DNA of 6,168 bases from Actinomycetota bacterium (GTDB lineage Bacteria > Actinomycetota > Actinomycetes > Nanopelagicales > Nanopelagicaceae). The notes under the pieces were generated by a model. It ran no database searches, was not told the DNA's origin, and was given only the letters and a program-made list of their open reading frames with translations. A program made the position numbers and the translations under genes. The DNA is taken from assembly GCA_009704555.1 (NCBI GenBank), contig WLDY01000040.1, forward strand, positions 1-6,168, in the 5' to 3' direction. Each line of letters begins with the position of its first letter. The stretch's first letter is position 1. Below, piece by piece: positions 1-6,168 of this stretch.

Positions 1-537
1 AAGAGCGTCGCATCCGCTGCGGAGATCGTCGAGCTCGTTCGTGCGAAGTCCCCAGGGGATCGGATCTCCATGGAGGTGGAGCGCGAGGGTGCGATCCTCA
101 CCTTCCCGAAGATCGAATTGATCGCCAATGACCAAGGGAGCGCGATCGGCATCTTCTTGACCGTGGACTTCGATTCACCGATCGATATCGAGATCGATAT
201 CAAGAACACTGGTGGCCCCTCCGCCGGGATGATCTTCACCCTTGGCATCATCGAGAAGATGACGGGCGAGGACTTGATCCGTGGCAGACGCATCGCAGGT
301 ACCGGAACCATCGACATCCAGGGTCGGATCGGTGCGATCGGTGGGATCGAGAGCAAGTTGATAGGCGCGCGACGAAGTGGTGCGACGATCTTCTTGGCAC
401 CTGTCGATAATTGTGATGACATCTCTCACGTACCTGACGGCCTACAAGTGATTCCGGTCGCAACCCTGAAAGAAGCGGTGGAAGTCCTTCGTGATAGCGA
501 CCCATCGAAGCGACCGAGCTGCCAAACCCTGCGGTAG
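1..537 (+). CDS. YlbL-like PDZ/Lon-type serine protease, C-terminal part (5' end outside window)
   Basis: The frame is open from base 1, giving 178 residues; the ATG at 70 is internal. Residues 1 to about 33 read as the end of a PDZ domain (EIVELVRAKSPGDRI, then a strand ending VEREG). The rest is a Lon-type (S16) proteolytic domain. The nucleophile Ser is residue 74 in GGPSAGMIF and the partner Lys is residue 119 in GGIESKLIGA; the 45-residue spacing fits the Lon Ser-Lys dyad. No AAA+ ATPase domain is visible in this part. Family members run about 340 residues, normally with an N-terminal membrane anchor, a PDZ domain and an outward-facing protease domain, so roughly half is present. In Bacillus subtilis, YlbL helps degrade the division inhibitor YneA; the substrate here is unknown. 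The UPF0182 gene follows after 31 bp on the same strand, so co-transcription is likely. Family assignment is confident; the biological role is inference. Confidence 0.92.
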   Translation, partial: KSVASAAEIVELVRAKSPGDRISMEVEREGAILTFPKIELIANDQGSAIGIFLTVDFDSPIDIEIDIKNTGGPSAGMIFTLGIIEKMTGEDLIRGRRIAGTGTIDIQGRIGAIGGIESKLIGARRSGATIFLAPVDNCDDISHVPDGLQVIPVATLKEAVEVLRDSDPSKRPSCQTLR

Positions 538-568
538 CGGGCTCAGGATGTTTGGGTAAGTTACGCCC

Positions 569-3466
569 ATGACTTTCGGTGACTTCTCTAATAGCGGTTT
601 CAACAATCCATTCCGAGGAGCCGGACGCGCAGGTGGCGGGAGGCGAAGGCCAGGTCCGCTCGCGATCACCTTCATCGTCTTCGCAGTCCTCGCTACCGTG
701 CTTGTCTCGTTGAGTGGCTTCTACACCGATTACCTCTGGTTCAAGTCAGTGGAGTACACCACGGTTTGGTCGACGGTCCTGCTAACAAAGACGGCGCTCT
801 TCATCCTCTTCGGACTGCTCACCGCACTGATCCTCACCGTCAATGTCGTGATTGCGTATCGCAAGCGTCCGATCTATGTCCCACTCTCGGTCGAAGCCGA
901 CAACCTCGAGCGTTATCGCACCCAGATCGAGCCGATCAAGAAGTTGATCACACTCGGCATCTTCGTCGTCTTCTTCTATTTCGCAGGCTCCTCCGCGACA
1001 AATCTCTGGTCGGATTGGCTTCTCTTCCGCAATGGTGAGGAGTTCGGCACAACGGATCCGCAGTTCAACCTCGACATCAGCTTCTTCGTCTTCAAGTTGC
1101 CGTTCTATCAGGCGTTGATCGGATGGGCGATCTCCACGATGGTCCTGACCCTGATCGCCACCGCGATCGTTCACTATCTCTACGGCGGAATTCGGCCGCA
1201 AGTGAAGGAAGATCGGACCACCGTCTCGGCCCGGGTCCAGCTCTCCGTGCTCCTCGGAATCTTCGTCCTACTCAAGGCGGTCGCATACTGGTTCGATCGC
1301 TACGCACTCGCGCTCAAAGAGAGCCGTTTGATCACAGGTCTTACCTTCACTGATGTCAACGCAGTCCTGCCGGCAAAGGCGATCCTCTCCGGTGTGGCCG
1401 TGATCTGCGCCCTCCTCTTCTTCGCAAACATCTTCCGTCGCTCTTGGGTCTTGCCGGCGGCTGGTACTGCGCTCCTTCTTATCTCCTCACTCTTGATCTC
1501 CGGCATCTATCCCGCCTTGATCCAGCAATTCCAGGTACGTCCATCGGAGTCGTCGAAGGAAGCGCCTTACATCGAACGTAATCTCGAAGCGACGAGGGCC
1601 GCATATGGTTTGGAAGGGATCGAGTTCAAGGATTACAACGCGACGATCCAGACTTCTGCTGGTCAGCTCTCCGATGATGCATCGACGATCAACAACATCC
1701 GGTTGATGGATCCAAACGTCCTCTCTGCGACCTTCAGGCAGTTGCAGCAGATCAAGCCTTATTACACCTTCCCTTCCTCACTCGATATCGATCGCTACAC
1801 AATCGATGGTGTTCAACGTGATGCTGTCGTTGCGGTGCGTGAACTCAACATCCTCGGTAACCCACAGCGAAACTGGATCAACGACCATCTCGTCTACACC
1901 CATGGCTTCGGATTCGTCGCAGCCTATGGAAACTCACGCGACCCAGATGGCAAGCCGAACTTCATCCTCGGTGACATCCCACCGACTAAGGGGCTCGGTG
2001 AATTCCAGCCACGCATCTATTTCGGTGAGAACGTCCCCGCCTATTCGATCGTGGGTAGCACCAGTACCGAACCGATCGAATTCGACTATCCAGATGACAA
2101 CTCTCCGAATGGACAGGCGAACTACACCTACACCGGCAAGGGTGGTGTCCCCGTCGGATCGATCTTCAGCCGTCTTCTCTTTGCGATCAACTACCAAGAG
2201 CAGCGCATCCTGCTCTCCAATTTGATCCGCCCTGATTCGAAGATCCTCTATAACCGCAGCCCACGCGAACGCGTCGAGAAGGTCGCGCCATGGCTCACTC
2301 TCGATGGCGATCCATATCCTGCCGTGATCGATGGCAAGGTGGTCTGGCTCCTCGATGGCTATACGACGAGCGCTGGTTACCCTTATTCACGTCGAAGCAC
2401 TCTCGCAACCGCTGCCACCGAAGACTTCACACAGACCTCACTCTTCGCAACGAGTGCAAGCCGCACGGTCAATTACATCCGTAACTCAGTGAAGGCGACG
2501 GTCGATGCCTACGACGGCACTGTCACGCTCTACGCATGGGATGAGAAGGACCCGGTCTTGAAGGCCTGGGGCAAGGCATTCGATGGCACCGTCAAACCAC
2601 GGAGCGCGATGAACGATGCGCTGATCAGTCATGTCCGTTATCCCGAGGATATGTTCCGCGTGCAGCGCGAGATCTTGACCGAGTACCACGTCAAGAGCGC
2701 CAACGCCTTCTACAGCGGTCAGGACTTCTGGCGTATCCCTCGCGATCCTTCGACGCTCGGCGCAAATGCCGGTTCGCAGCCGCCGTACTACTACACGTTG
2801 CAATTGCCAGGGGAGAAGAAGCCAAGCTTCTCGATCTCCACACCATTTGTCCCTCGTGGTGGTCGTGAGAACCTCTCCGCATTCGCGGTAGTCAATTCCG
2901 ATCCAGGTCCGGATTATGGAAAGTGGACTGTGCTTGTTCTACCTCGATCGACGAACCTCGCAGGTCCGGCGCAGGTCGCATCGAACTTCGAGGCGAAACC
3001 TGAGGTCGCAACCGAGCTCTCGCTATTGCGACAAGGTGGCGCAAATGTCGTCCTTGGAAATCTCTTGACACTTCCGGTCGGCGGTGGACTTCTCTATGTC
3101 CAGCCGGTCTATGTCCAAGCGACTGCGAACACTGCTGCCTATCCATTGCTCCAGAAGGTCTTGGTCTCCTTCGGTGACCAGATCGGATTCGCCGACACTG
3201 TGAAGGGTGCCCTCGATCAGGTCTTCGGTGGCGATAGTGGTCAATCGCTGGGAACAGGAGTCGAATCACAAGGTGGTACTGGTGGTGCGACCGGAACTGA
3301 GTCCGGCACGACAAACGCTTCGCTACAAGCAGCGCTTCGAAGTGCACAACAAGCACTGCGCGATGCTGATGCCGCTCTCAAAGCGGGAGATTTCACCGCT
3401 TATGGGCGTGCACAAGAGCGACTGAAGTCAGCGATCGAAGCAGCGATTTCGGCACAGAACCGATAA
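569..3466 (+). CDS. UPF0182 family seven-helix membrane protein with large extracytoplasmic domain, function unknown
   Basis: A complete 965-residue protein, near the usual UPF0182 length of 900-1000. The N-terminus is Gly/Arg-rich (residues 1-30, including GRAGGGRRRPG) and probably cytoplasmic. Seven hydrophobic segments follow at about 31-52, 71-97, 126-146, 178-203, 222-241, 268-289 and 294-314. A large soluble domain covers about 315-886, rich in Tyr, Pro and Gly. A Gly/Ser/Thr linker (about 887-916) then leads to a terminal helix (about 917-965, with ALKAGDFTAYGRAQERL) that I recognise as a common UPF0182 ending. With an odd number of helices and a basic N-terminus inside, the large domain should face outward. 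The biochemical function of the family is unknown. The ATG at 569 is chosen because it precedes the family-typical N-terminus; no strong Shine-Dalgarno sequence precedes it. It probably shares a transcript with the YlbL-like gene, which could act on it or with it in the envelope (inference). Confidence 0.95.
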   Translation: MTFGDFSNSGFNNPFRGAGRAGGGRRRPGPLAITFIVFAVLATVLVSLSGFYTDYLWFKSVEYTTVWSTVLLTKTALFILFGLLTALILTVNVVIAYRKRPIYVPLSVEADNLERYRTQIEPIKKLITLGIFVVFFYFAGSSATNLWSDWLLFRNGEEFGTTDPQFNLDISFFVFKLPFYQALIGWAISTMVLTLIATAIVHYLYGGIRPQVKEDRTTVSARVQLSVLLGIFVLLKAVAYWFDRYALALKESRLITGLTFTDVNAVLPAKAILSGVAVICALLFFANIFRRSWVLPAAGTALLLISSLLISGIYPALIQQFQVRPSESSKEAPYIERNLEATRAAYGLEGIEFKDYNATIQTSAGQLSDDASTINNIRLMDPNVLSATFRQLQQIKPYYTFPSSLDIDRYTIDGVQRDAVVAVRELNILGNPQRNWINDHLVYTHGFGFVAAYGNSRDPDGKPNFILGDIPPTKGLGEFQPRIYFGENVPAYSIVGSTSTEPIEFDYPDDNSPNGQANYTYTGKGGVPVGSIFSRLLFAINYQEQRILLSNLIRPDSKILYNRSPRERVEKVAPWLTLDGDPYPAVIDGKVVWLLDGYTTSAGYPYSRRSTLATAATEDFTQTSLFATSASRTVNYIRNSVKATVDAYDGTVTLYAWDEKDPVLKAWGKAFDGTVKPRSAMNDALISHVRYPEDMFRVQREILTEYHVKSANAFYSGQDFWRIPRDPSTLGANAGSQPPYYYTLQLPGEKKPSFSISTPFVPRGGRENLSAFAVVNSDPGPDYGKWTVLVLPRSTNLAGPAQVASNFEAKPEVATELSLLRQGGANVVLGNLLTLPVGGGLLYVQPVYVQATANTAAYPLLQKVLVSFGDQIGFADTVKGALDQVFGGDSGQSLGTGVESQGGTGGATGTESGTTNASLQAALRSAQQALRDADAALKAGDFTAYGRAQERLKSAIEAAISAQNR

Positions 3467-3470
3467 CCGC

Positions 3471-3476
3471 TACTAT
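3471..3476 (+). promoter_or_regulatory. Candidate -10 element for the initiator tRNA gene
   Basis: TACTAT matches the sigma-70-type TANNNT pattern and lies 13 bases before the first tRNA nucleotide, which would put transcription start about 6-8 bases upstream of the mature 5' end. No convincing -35 hexamer is seen at the usual distance; the best is a weak TTCGGC at 3448-3453, inside the end of the UPF0182 gene. The tRNA could instead be cut from the upstream transcript. Confidence 0.35.
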
Positions 3477-3489
3477 CGCGCCTTACCGA

Positions 3490-3566
<77 letters not shown>

Positions 3567-3578
3567 GCGTGAGTATCC

Positions 3579-3610
3579 AAGGTCCGATCCTCTTCTGAGG
3601 GTCGGACCTT
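3579..3610 (+). terminator. Intrinsic terminator after tRNA-fMet
   Basis: A 14-bp stem pairs 3579-3592 with 3597-3610. It begins AAGGTCCGA and ends TCGGACCTT, has a single T-G wobble, and closes on the 4-base loop TTCT. The T tract is short and interrupted (the stem's final TT, then TCT). It lies 15 bases past the tRNA and would end tRNA or read-through UPF0182 transcripts, isolating the HicB-like gene downstream. Confidence 0.85.
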
Positions 3611-3658
3611 TCTGCATCAGAGCGACAATCCCCAACCGAAACCAAGACCGCCTATTTG

Positions 3659-3680
3659 GTGGTACCACGAGTAGTACTAT
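3659..3680 (+). promoter_or_regulatory. Candidate promoter/operator of the HicB-like gene (tandem palindromes over a -10 box)
   Basis: Two perfect palindromes sit side by side: GTGGTACCAC (3659-3668) and TAGTACTA (3672-3679). Their centres are 12 bp apart, about one helical turn. Seen as direct repeats they are GTGGTAC (3659-3665) and GTAGTAC (3671-3677), six of seven identical. The second overlaps TACTAT (3675-3680), a plausible -10 element about 32 bp before the HicB-like ATG; no clear -35 is seen. Ribbon-helix-helix repressors typically bind tandem short palindromes of this kind, and HicB-type antitoxins usually repress their own promoter, so autoregulation is the natural reading. Binding itself is inference. 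Confidence 0.45.
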
Positions 3681-3712
3681 GCTTTGTGGACCGAAGAGAG
3701 AAGAGACGAGCA

Positions 3713-4153
3713 ATGGCTAAGGTCAGTGCACGGTCACGAGTCAAAGTAGGTCGGAAGAGAACTCAAGTTAGAAAGTCTGAATCTCGGTCAAGATCAACGT
3801 CGGCATCGAGATTGAAGGGTTTGGCCGATCGATATACATATCGCCTTGCTTGGTCGGAGAAGGAGAACGAATTCATCGCGACCGTGATCGAGTTTCCTTC
3901 GCTCTCTTGGATCGCAGAGAGTCGGGAGAGTGCGCTGAAAGGATTGACCTCTCTCGTTGAAGAAGTCATCAAGGACATGAGTCGTGAGGGCGAGGAGATA
4001 CCGGAGCCTTGGGATGAACGTAGGTTCTCCGGGAAGTTCAATCTTCGACTTGGATCAGAACTTCATAGGAACGTTGCCTTGAGGGCAGCGGAGAGAGGTG
4101 AATCAATCAACACCTATGTCGTGAAGCAACTGAACTCACAGGAAGTCCGATAA
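3713..4153 (+). CDS. HicB-family antitoxin-like protein with basic N-terminal tail, no HicA partner visible
   Basis: It encodes 146 residues from the ATG at 3713, preceded by purine-rich AAGAGA (3701-3706) as ribosome binding site. A TTG at 3656 would add 19 residues but lies upstream of the candidate -10 box, so the ATG is preferred. Residues 41-99 form the HicB-like degraded RNase-H fold (YRLAWSEKENEFIATVIEF, then PSLSWIAESRESALKGL and EEIPEP). Residues 105-141 form a ribbon-helix-helix DNA-binding domain (FSGKFNLRLGSELHRNVAL, then RGESINTYVVKQL). Residues 1-40 are an unusual Arg/Lys/Ser-rich tail with 14 basic residues. Known HicB proteins neutralise the HicA mRNA-cleaving toxin and repress their operon. 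No HicA-like ORF is present on either side, so this is an orphan antitoxin or a free-standing regulator. Hand-counted GC is about 50% over 3721-4140 against about 55% over 661-1080, a mild hint of separate origin. The domain call is firm; the role is open. Confidence 0.86.
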   Translation: MAKVSARSRVKVGRKRTQVRKSESRSRSTSASRLKGLADRYTYRLAWSEKENEFIATVIEFPSLSWIAESRESALKGLTSLVEEVIKDMSREGEEIPEPWDERRFSGKFNLRLGSELHRNVALRAAERGESINTYVVKQLNSQEVR

Positions 4154-4165
4154 CCTCTGACAAAC

Positions 4166-4201
4166 AAGGAGAGAAACTTGCGAAAGAGGCATCGCTCTTG
4201 A
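4166..4201 (+). promoter_or_regulatory. Possible leader mini-ORF with strong Shine-Dalgarno, overlapping the next gene's start
   Basis: AAGGAGAG (4166-4173) is the best Shine-Dalgarno sequence in this part of the window. It is correctly spaced from the TTG at 4178, not from the membrane-protein start at 4198. Translation from 4178 gives MRKRHRS and stops at TGA 4199-4201. That stop overlaps the TTG start of the following gene within TTGA (4198-4201), a classic arrangement for translational coupling. The alternative is that ribosomes use the weaker AGAGG at 4185-4189, eight bases before the TTG at 4198. Whether the peptide is made cannot be told from sequence. Confidence 0.35.
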
Positions 4202-4575
4202 ACGTTAGATTCCGTCCCGTACTCATGCTGGCCGAGCTTGCTCTGGCCCTCAATATCGTGATCCTTGCATCAGTCACGCTCGACCTGGATTGGGTCCGGA
4301 GCAGGGCTGCAGGTGGGCAATTTGAAGAGTTCCCTCTGGTGATTCGGATCCTCTATCTAGCGACGGCGATTGGGACCTTGTTCCTGATGCGTTTTCTGTG
4401 GAGACTCCAATCTGATGCCACCGTCCGTCAGAGGAATGTGGCGAAGTGGCTGGGACTTCTCTTCCTTCTCAGCACCTTCACTCAATTGATCTCCCGCTCA
4501 CCAAATGAACGCTTCAATGCCATCCCTGCAGTGATCATCGCCTTCGCATTCTTCCGCGCCTCCCGCATCCGTTGA
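4198..4575 (+). CDS. Small four-helix membrane protein, function unknown
   Basis: It encodes 125 residues from TTG at 4198, the only usual start codon between the upstream in-frame stop (4099) and the first hydrophobic segment; an ATG at 4225 would remove nine residues including the basic MNVRFR lead. Hydrophobic segments lie at about 8-28, 46-68, 82-98 and 104-121. The loop after the first has a DLDWVRSRAAGG stretch, and the loop after the second is charged (WRLQSDATVRQRNVAKW). The protein ends in a basic FRASRIR. There are no catalytic motifs, Cys pairs or His clusters. I do not recognise the family. It lies 44 bp after the HicB-like gene on the same strand, so the two may be co-transcribed, and it converges on the copper ATPase with only 21 bp between. 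Hydrophobicity, length and frame integrity support a real gene; function is not inferable. Confidence 0.75.
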   Translation: MNVRFRPVLMLAELALALNIVILASVTLDLDWVRSRAAGGQFEEFPLVIRILYLATAIGTLFLMRFLWRLQSDATVRQRNVAKWLGLLFLLSTFTQLISRSPNERFNAIPAVIIAFAFFRASRIR

Positions 4576-4579
4576 GGGC

Positions 4580-4602
4580 AGGTAGTGCGGCCGCTCCTAC
4601 CT
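4580..4602. terminator. Weak hairpin between convergent genes, possible bidirectional terminator
   Basis: AGGTAG (4580-4585) pairs with CTACCT (4597-4602) around the GC-rich palindrome GCGGCCGC (4587-4594). The right arm overlaps the last codons of the ATPase. On the plus strand a five-T run follows only at 4610-4614, seven bases past the stem, and the minus strand has no T tract, so this is a poor match to a canonical terminator. Its place between two converging stop codons is the main argument for it. Confidence 0.3.
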
Positions 4603-6168
4603 CAGCGCGTTTTTGAGTCGTAGTGAGTTGAGGACTACGAAGAGACTCGAGAGCGCCATCGCGCCTCCCGCGATCATCGGATTGAGAAGTCCGAGCGCTG
4701 CGACCGGTATTCCAATGGTGTTGTAGAGGAAGGCCCAGAGAAGGTTCCCACGAATCGTGGAGAGCGTCTTTCGTGAGAGCTTGAGTGAGTCGATGACTCC
4801 TCGAAGTTCAGGACGCATCACAGTGATATCTGCCGAAGCGATCGCCGTGTCAGTTCCGGTCCCCATCGCCATGGAGAGGTCGGCTTGTGCGAGTGCCGCA
4901 GCGTCATTGACGCCATCACCGATCATCAAGACCTTCTTGCCGGCCGCTTGAAGTTCACGCGTCTTTGCGATCTTCGCATCAGGTGTCGCCTCAGCCATGC
5001 GGTGATCCGCAGGGATACCGATCTCTTGACCGATCTCGTTGACGGCAGCGCTGCCATCACCAGAGATCAACCAACTCTCTATGCCACCTTTGGTGAGTTC
5101 TGCGATGACAGTGGAGGCATCGCTTCGGAGTGTGTCACCGACTTCGAAGGCTGCGATCGCCTCACCGTCGACTGCAAGGAGCGAGACGGAGTTGCCATGT
5201 GATTGTGCTGCCAGAACAGCGTCTTTGATCACTTGAGGGAGTGAGAATGTGGCGCGAGTGATGGCGTTGGGAGATCCAAGGATGACTGGAAGATCACTGC
5301 CTTCGACCGTAGTCCGCGCTGCGATCCCTGAGCCAGGTGTCTCACTGATGTCTTTGAGCGTGAGAGATACCAGTGAGCTGCCGGAACTCGCTCCACTCAT
5401 GGCCTTGAGCGAGTGGCGTGCGATGGCGCGTGAGATCGGATGGTTGCTCTCTCGGCTGAGTGAGTGCGCGATCGAATAGGAGATTTCGTTGGCAAGGCGT
5501 GATGCTGGGTTGAATGTCACTGCCTGTACCTGCATCTTGCCGGTGGTGAGCGTTCCGGTCTTGTCGAAGATGACCGTGTTGATCTTCGATGCGATCTCGA
5601 TCGATCTCACCTTCCGCAAGACGATCCCGGAACGTGCACCCTCTCCGGAAGCGACGAGGAGCGCGACTGGGGTAGCAAGTCCGAGCGCGCAAGGGCATGC
5701 GATGACAAGGAGAGAGACTGCGGCCGTCACTGCATCTTGCAAGGTGCCGAGACCGAATCCATACCAAGTGAAGAAGGTCGCTATCGCAGCAGCGACGACG
5801 ATGGGGACGAAGACCGCACTGATGCGATCAACGAGACGTTGTACTGGTGCCTTCTCGCTCTGAGCGGTCATCACCATCTGGGTGATTCGGGAGAGTTCAC
5901 TATCGCGACCGACGCGCTCTGCCTCGATGACGAGTCGTGATGTCAGATTGATCGCGCCACTCGTGACTTGATCACCAATAGATAGGTCTACTGGGAGTGA
6001 TTCCCCGGTGATGAAGGAGTTGTCGACTCCACTCGATCCCTCGACGATGATTCCATCGGCAGGGATACGATCGCCGGGACGCACGACGAAGCGATCACCG
6101 ACGCGAAGATTTTCGATCGGAGCGATCACCTCTTCGAAACCTCGCTCTCTGCTTCCTCGGAGGATGAC
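4597..6168 (-). CDS. copA: Cu(I)-exporting P1B-1-type ATPase (CopA-like), C-terminal 523 residues
   Basis: The frame stays open to the window edge; the GTG at 6127-6129 is an internal Val, as upstream codons (VILRGSRERGFEE) continue the family sequence. Counting from the first visible residue: actuator-domain TGES at 54-57, membrane helix about 116-140, CPC metal site at 158-160 in the next helix, phosphorylated Asp202 in DKTGT, nucleotide-binding His-Pro at 243-244, and the GDGVND hinge at 418-423. The last two helices (about 474-493 and 500-517) carry N-x6-YN-x4-P and M-x2-SS-x5-N, the Cu(I)-specific P1B-1 signatures. The protein couples ATP hydrolysis to Cu(I) (or Ag(I)) export across the cytoplasmic membrane. 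N-terminal metal-binding domains, early helices, promoter and any CopZ or CsoR neighbours lie outside the window. One oddity is SGDG at 369-372 where most P-type ATPases have TGDN. Membership is near certain; copper specificity rests on the signatures. Confidence 0.95.
   Translation of the reverse strand, partial: VILRGSRERGFEEVIAPIENLRVGDRFVVRPGDRIPADGIIVEGSSGVDNSFITGESLPVDLSIGDQVTSGAINLTSRLVIEAERVGRDSELSRITQMVMTAQSEKAPVQRLVDRISAVFVPIVVAAAIATFFTWYGFGLGTLQDAVTAAVSLLVIACPCALGLATPVALLVASGEGARSGIVLRKVRSIEIASKINTVIFDKTGTLTTGKMQVQAVTFNPASRLANEISYSIAHSLSRESNHPISRAIARHSLKAMSGASSGSSLVSLTLKDISETPGSGIAARTTVEGSDLPVILGSPNAITRATFSLPQVIKDAVLAAQSHGNSVSLLAVDGEAIAAFEVGDTLRSDASTVIAELTKGGIESWLISGDGSAAVNEIGQEIGIPADHRMAEATPDAKIAKTRELQAAGKKVLMIGDGVNDAAALAQADLSMAMGTGTDTAIASADITVMRPELRGVIDSLKLSRKTLSTIRGNLLWAFLYNTIGIPVAALGLLNPMIAGGAMALSSLFVVLNSLRLKNALR

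Noticed and set aside
70..72. ATG at 70 as start of the protease gene
   Set aside because: It falls inside the PDZ domain and the frame is open to base 1 with matching PDZ sequence.
782..1201. 139-codon minus-strand frame inside the UPF0182 gene
   Set aside because: Highly charged low-quality composition, antisense to a clear family protein, no ribosome site or domain; a codon-bias shadow.
1806..2225. 139-codon plus-strand frame overlapping the UPF0182 gene
   Set aside because: Ser/Thr-rich out-of-frame translation with no motif, wholly inside a real gene.
2892..3356. 154-codon minus-strand frame inside the UPF0182 gene
   Set aside because: Arg/His/Ser-rich translation typical of antisense shadow frames, with no recognisable domain.
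3656..3712. TTG start giving a 19-residue longer HicB-like protein
   Set aside because: The extension runs across the candidate operator and -10 box, has no Shine-Dalgarno sequence, and adds residues unlike the family; the ATG at 3713 follows a purine-rich site.
4587..4594. GCGGCCGC palindrome as a separate regulatory site
   Set aside because: A single 8-bp GC palindrome in the loop of an intergenic hairpin between convergent genes has no promoter to regulate.
4885..5202. Plus-strand frame opposite the ATPase
   Set aside because: Antisense to conserved ATPase motifs and lacks any domain; shadow.
6127..6129. GTG as start of the copper ATPase
   Set aside because: The frame continues upstream to the window edge with typical actuator-domain sequence, and the family needs several hundred more N-terminal residues including membrane helices.

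Overview
This window looks like ordinary chromosomal DNA from an actinobacterium (Actinomycetota) of moderate GC content; hand counts of sample stretches give about 50-57%. Three things point to that phylum. A PDZ/Lon-like protease gene of the YlbL type sits directly upstream of a UPF0182 membrane protein gene, an arrangement I know from mycobacteria and relatives. The initiator tRNA has a C1-U72 acceptor mismatch and no encoded CCA. The protein sequences are also of actinobacterial type. The species cannot be named from the sequence.

Layout, left to right. Positions 1-537 (+) hold the C-terminal half of a YlbL-like serine protease with an intact Ser/Lys dyad. After 31 bp comes a complete 965-residue UPF0182 protein (569-3466, +) with seven N-terminal membrane segments and a large outer domain; the two genes probably form one transcription unit. 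Just 23 bp later is an initiator tRNA(fMet) gene (3490-3563) with a plausible promoter, followed by a strong intrinsic terminator (3579-3610).

Next comes a short, lower-GC accessory-looking patch. It has a candidate promoter/operator made of tandem palindromes (3659-3680), a HicB-family antitoxin-like protein with an unusual basic tail (3713-4153, +) and no HicA toxin in sight, and a small four-helix membrane protein of unknown function (4198-4575, +). The membrane gene's TTG start overlaps the stop of a possible 7-codon leader ORF that has its own good Shine-Dalgarno sequence.

The right end (4597-6168, -) is the C-terminal 523 residues of a Cu(I)-exporting P1B-1 ATPase. It is convergent with the small membrane gene, and its N-terminus lies outside the window.

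Functionally, the left half is cell-envelope housekeeping (membrane protease plus large membrane protein) and translation initiation, and the right end is copper homeostasis. The HicB/membrane-protein pair between them is the least explained part. I see no mobile element, CRISPR array or clear novel multi-gene system. The most promising leads are the orphan HicB with its operator-like site and the leader ORF/overlapping start of the small membrane gene.
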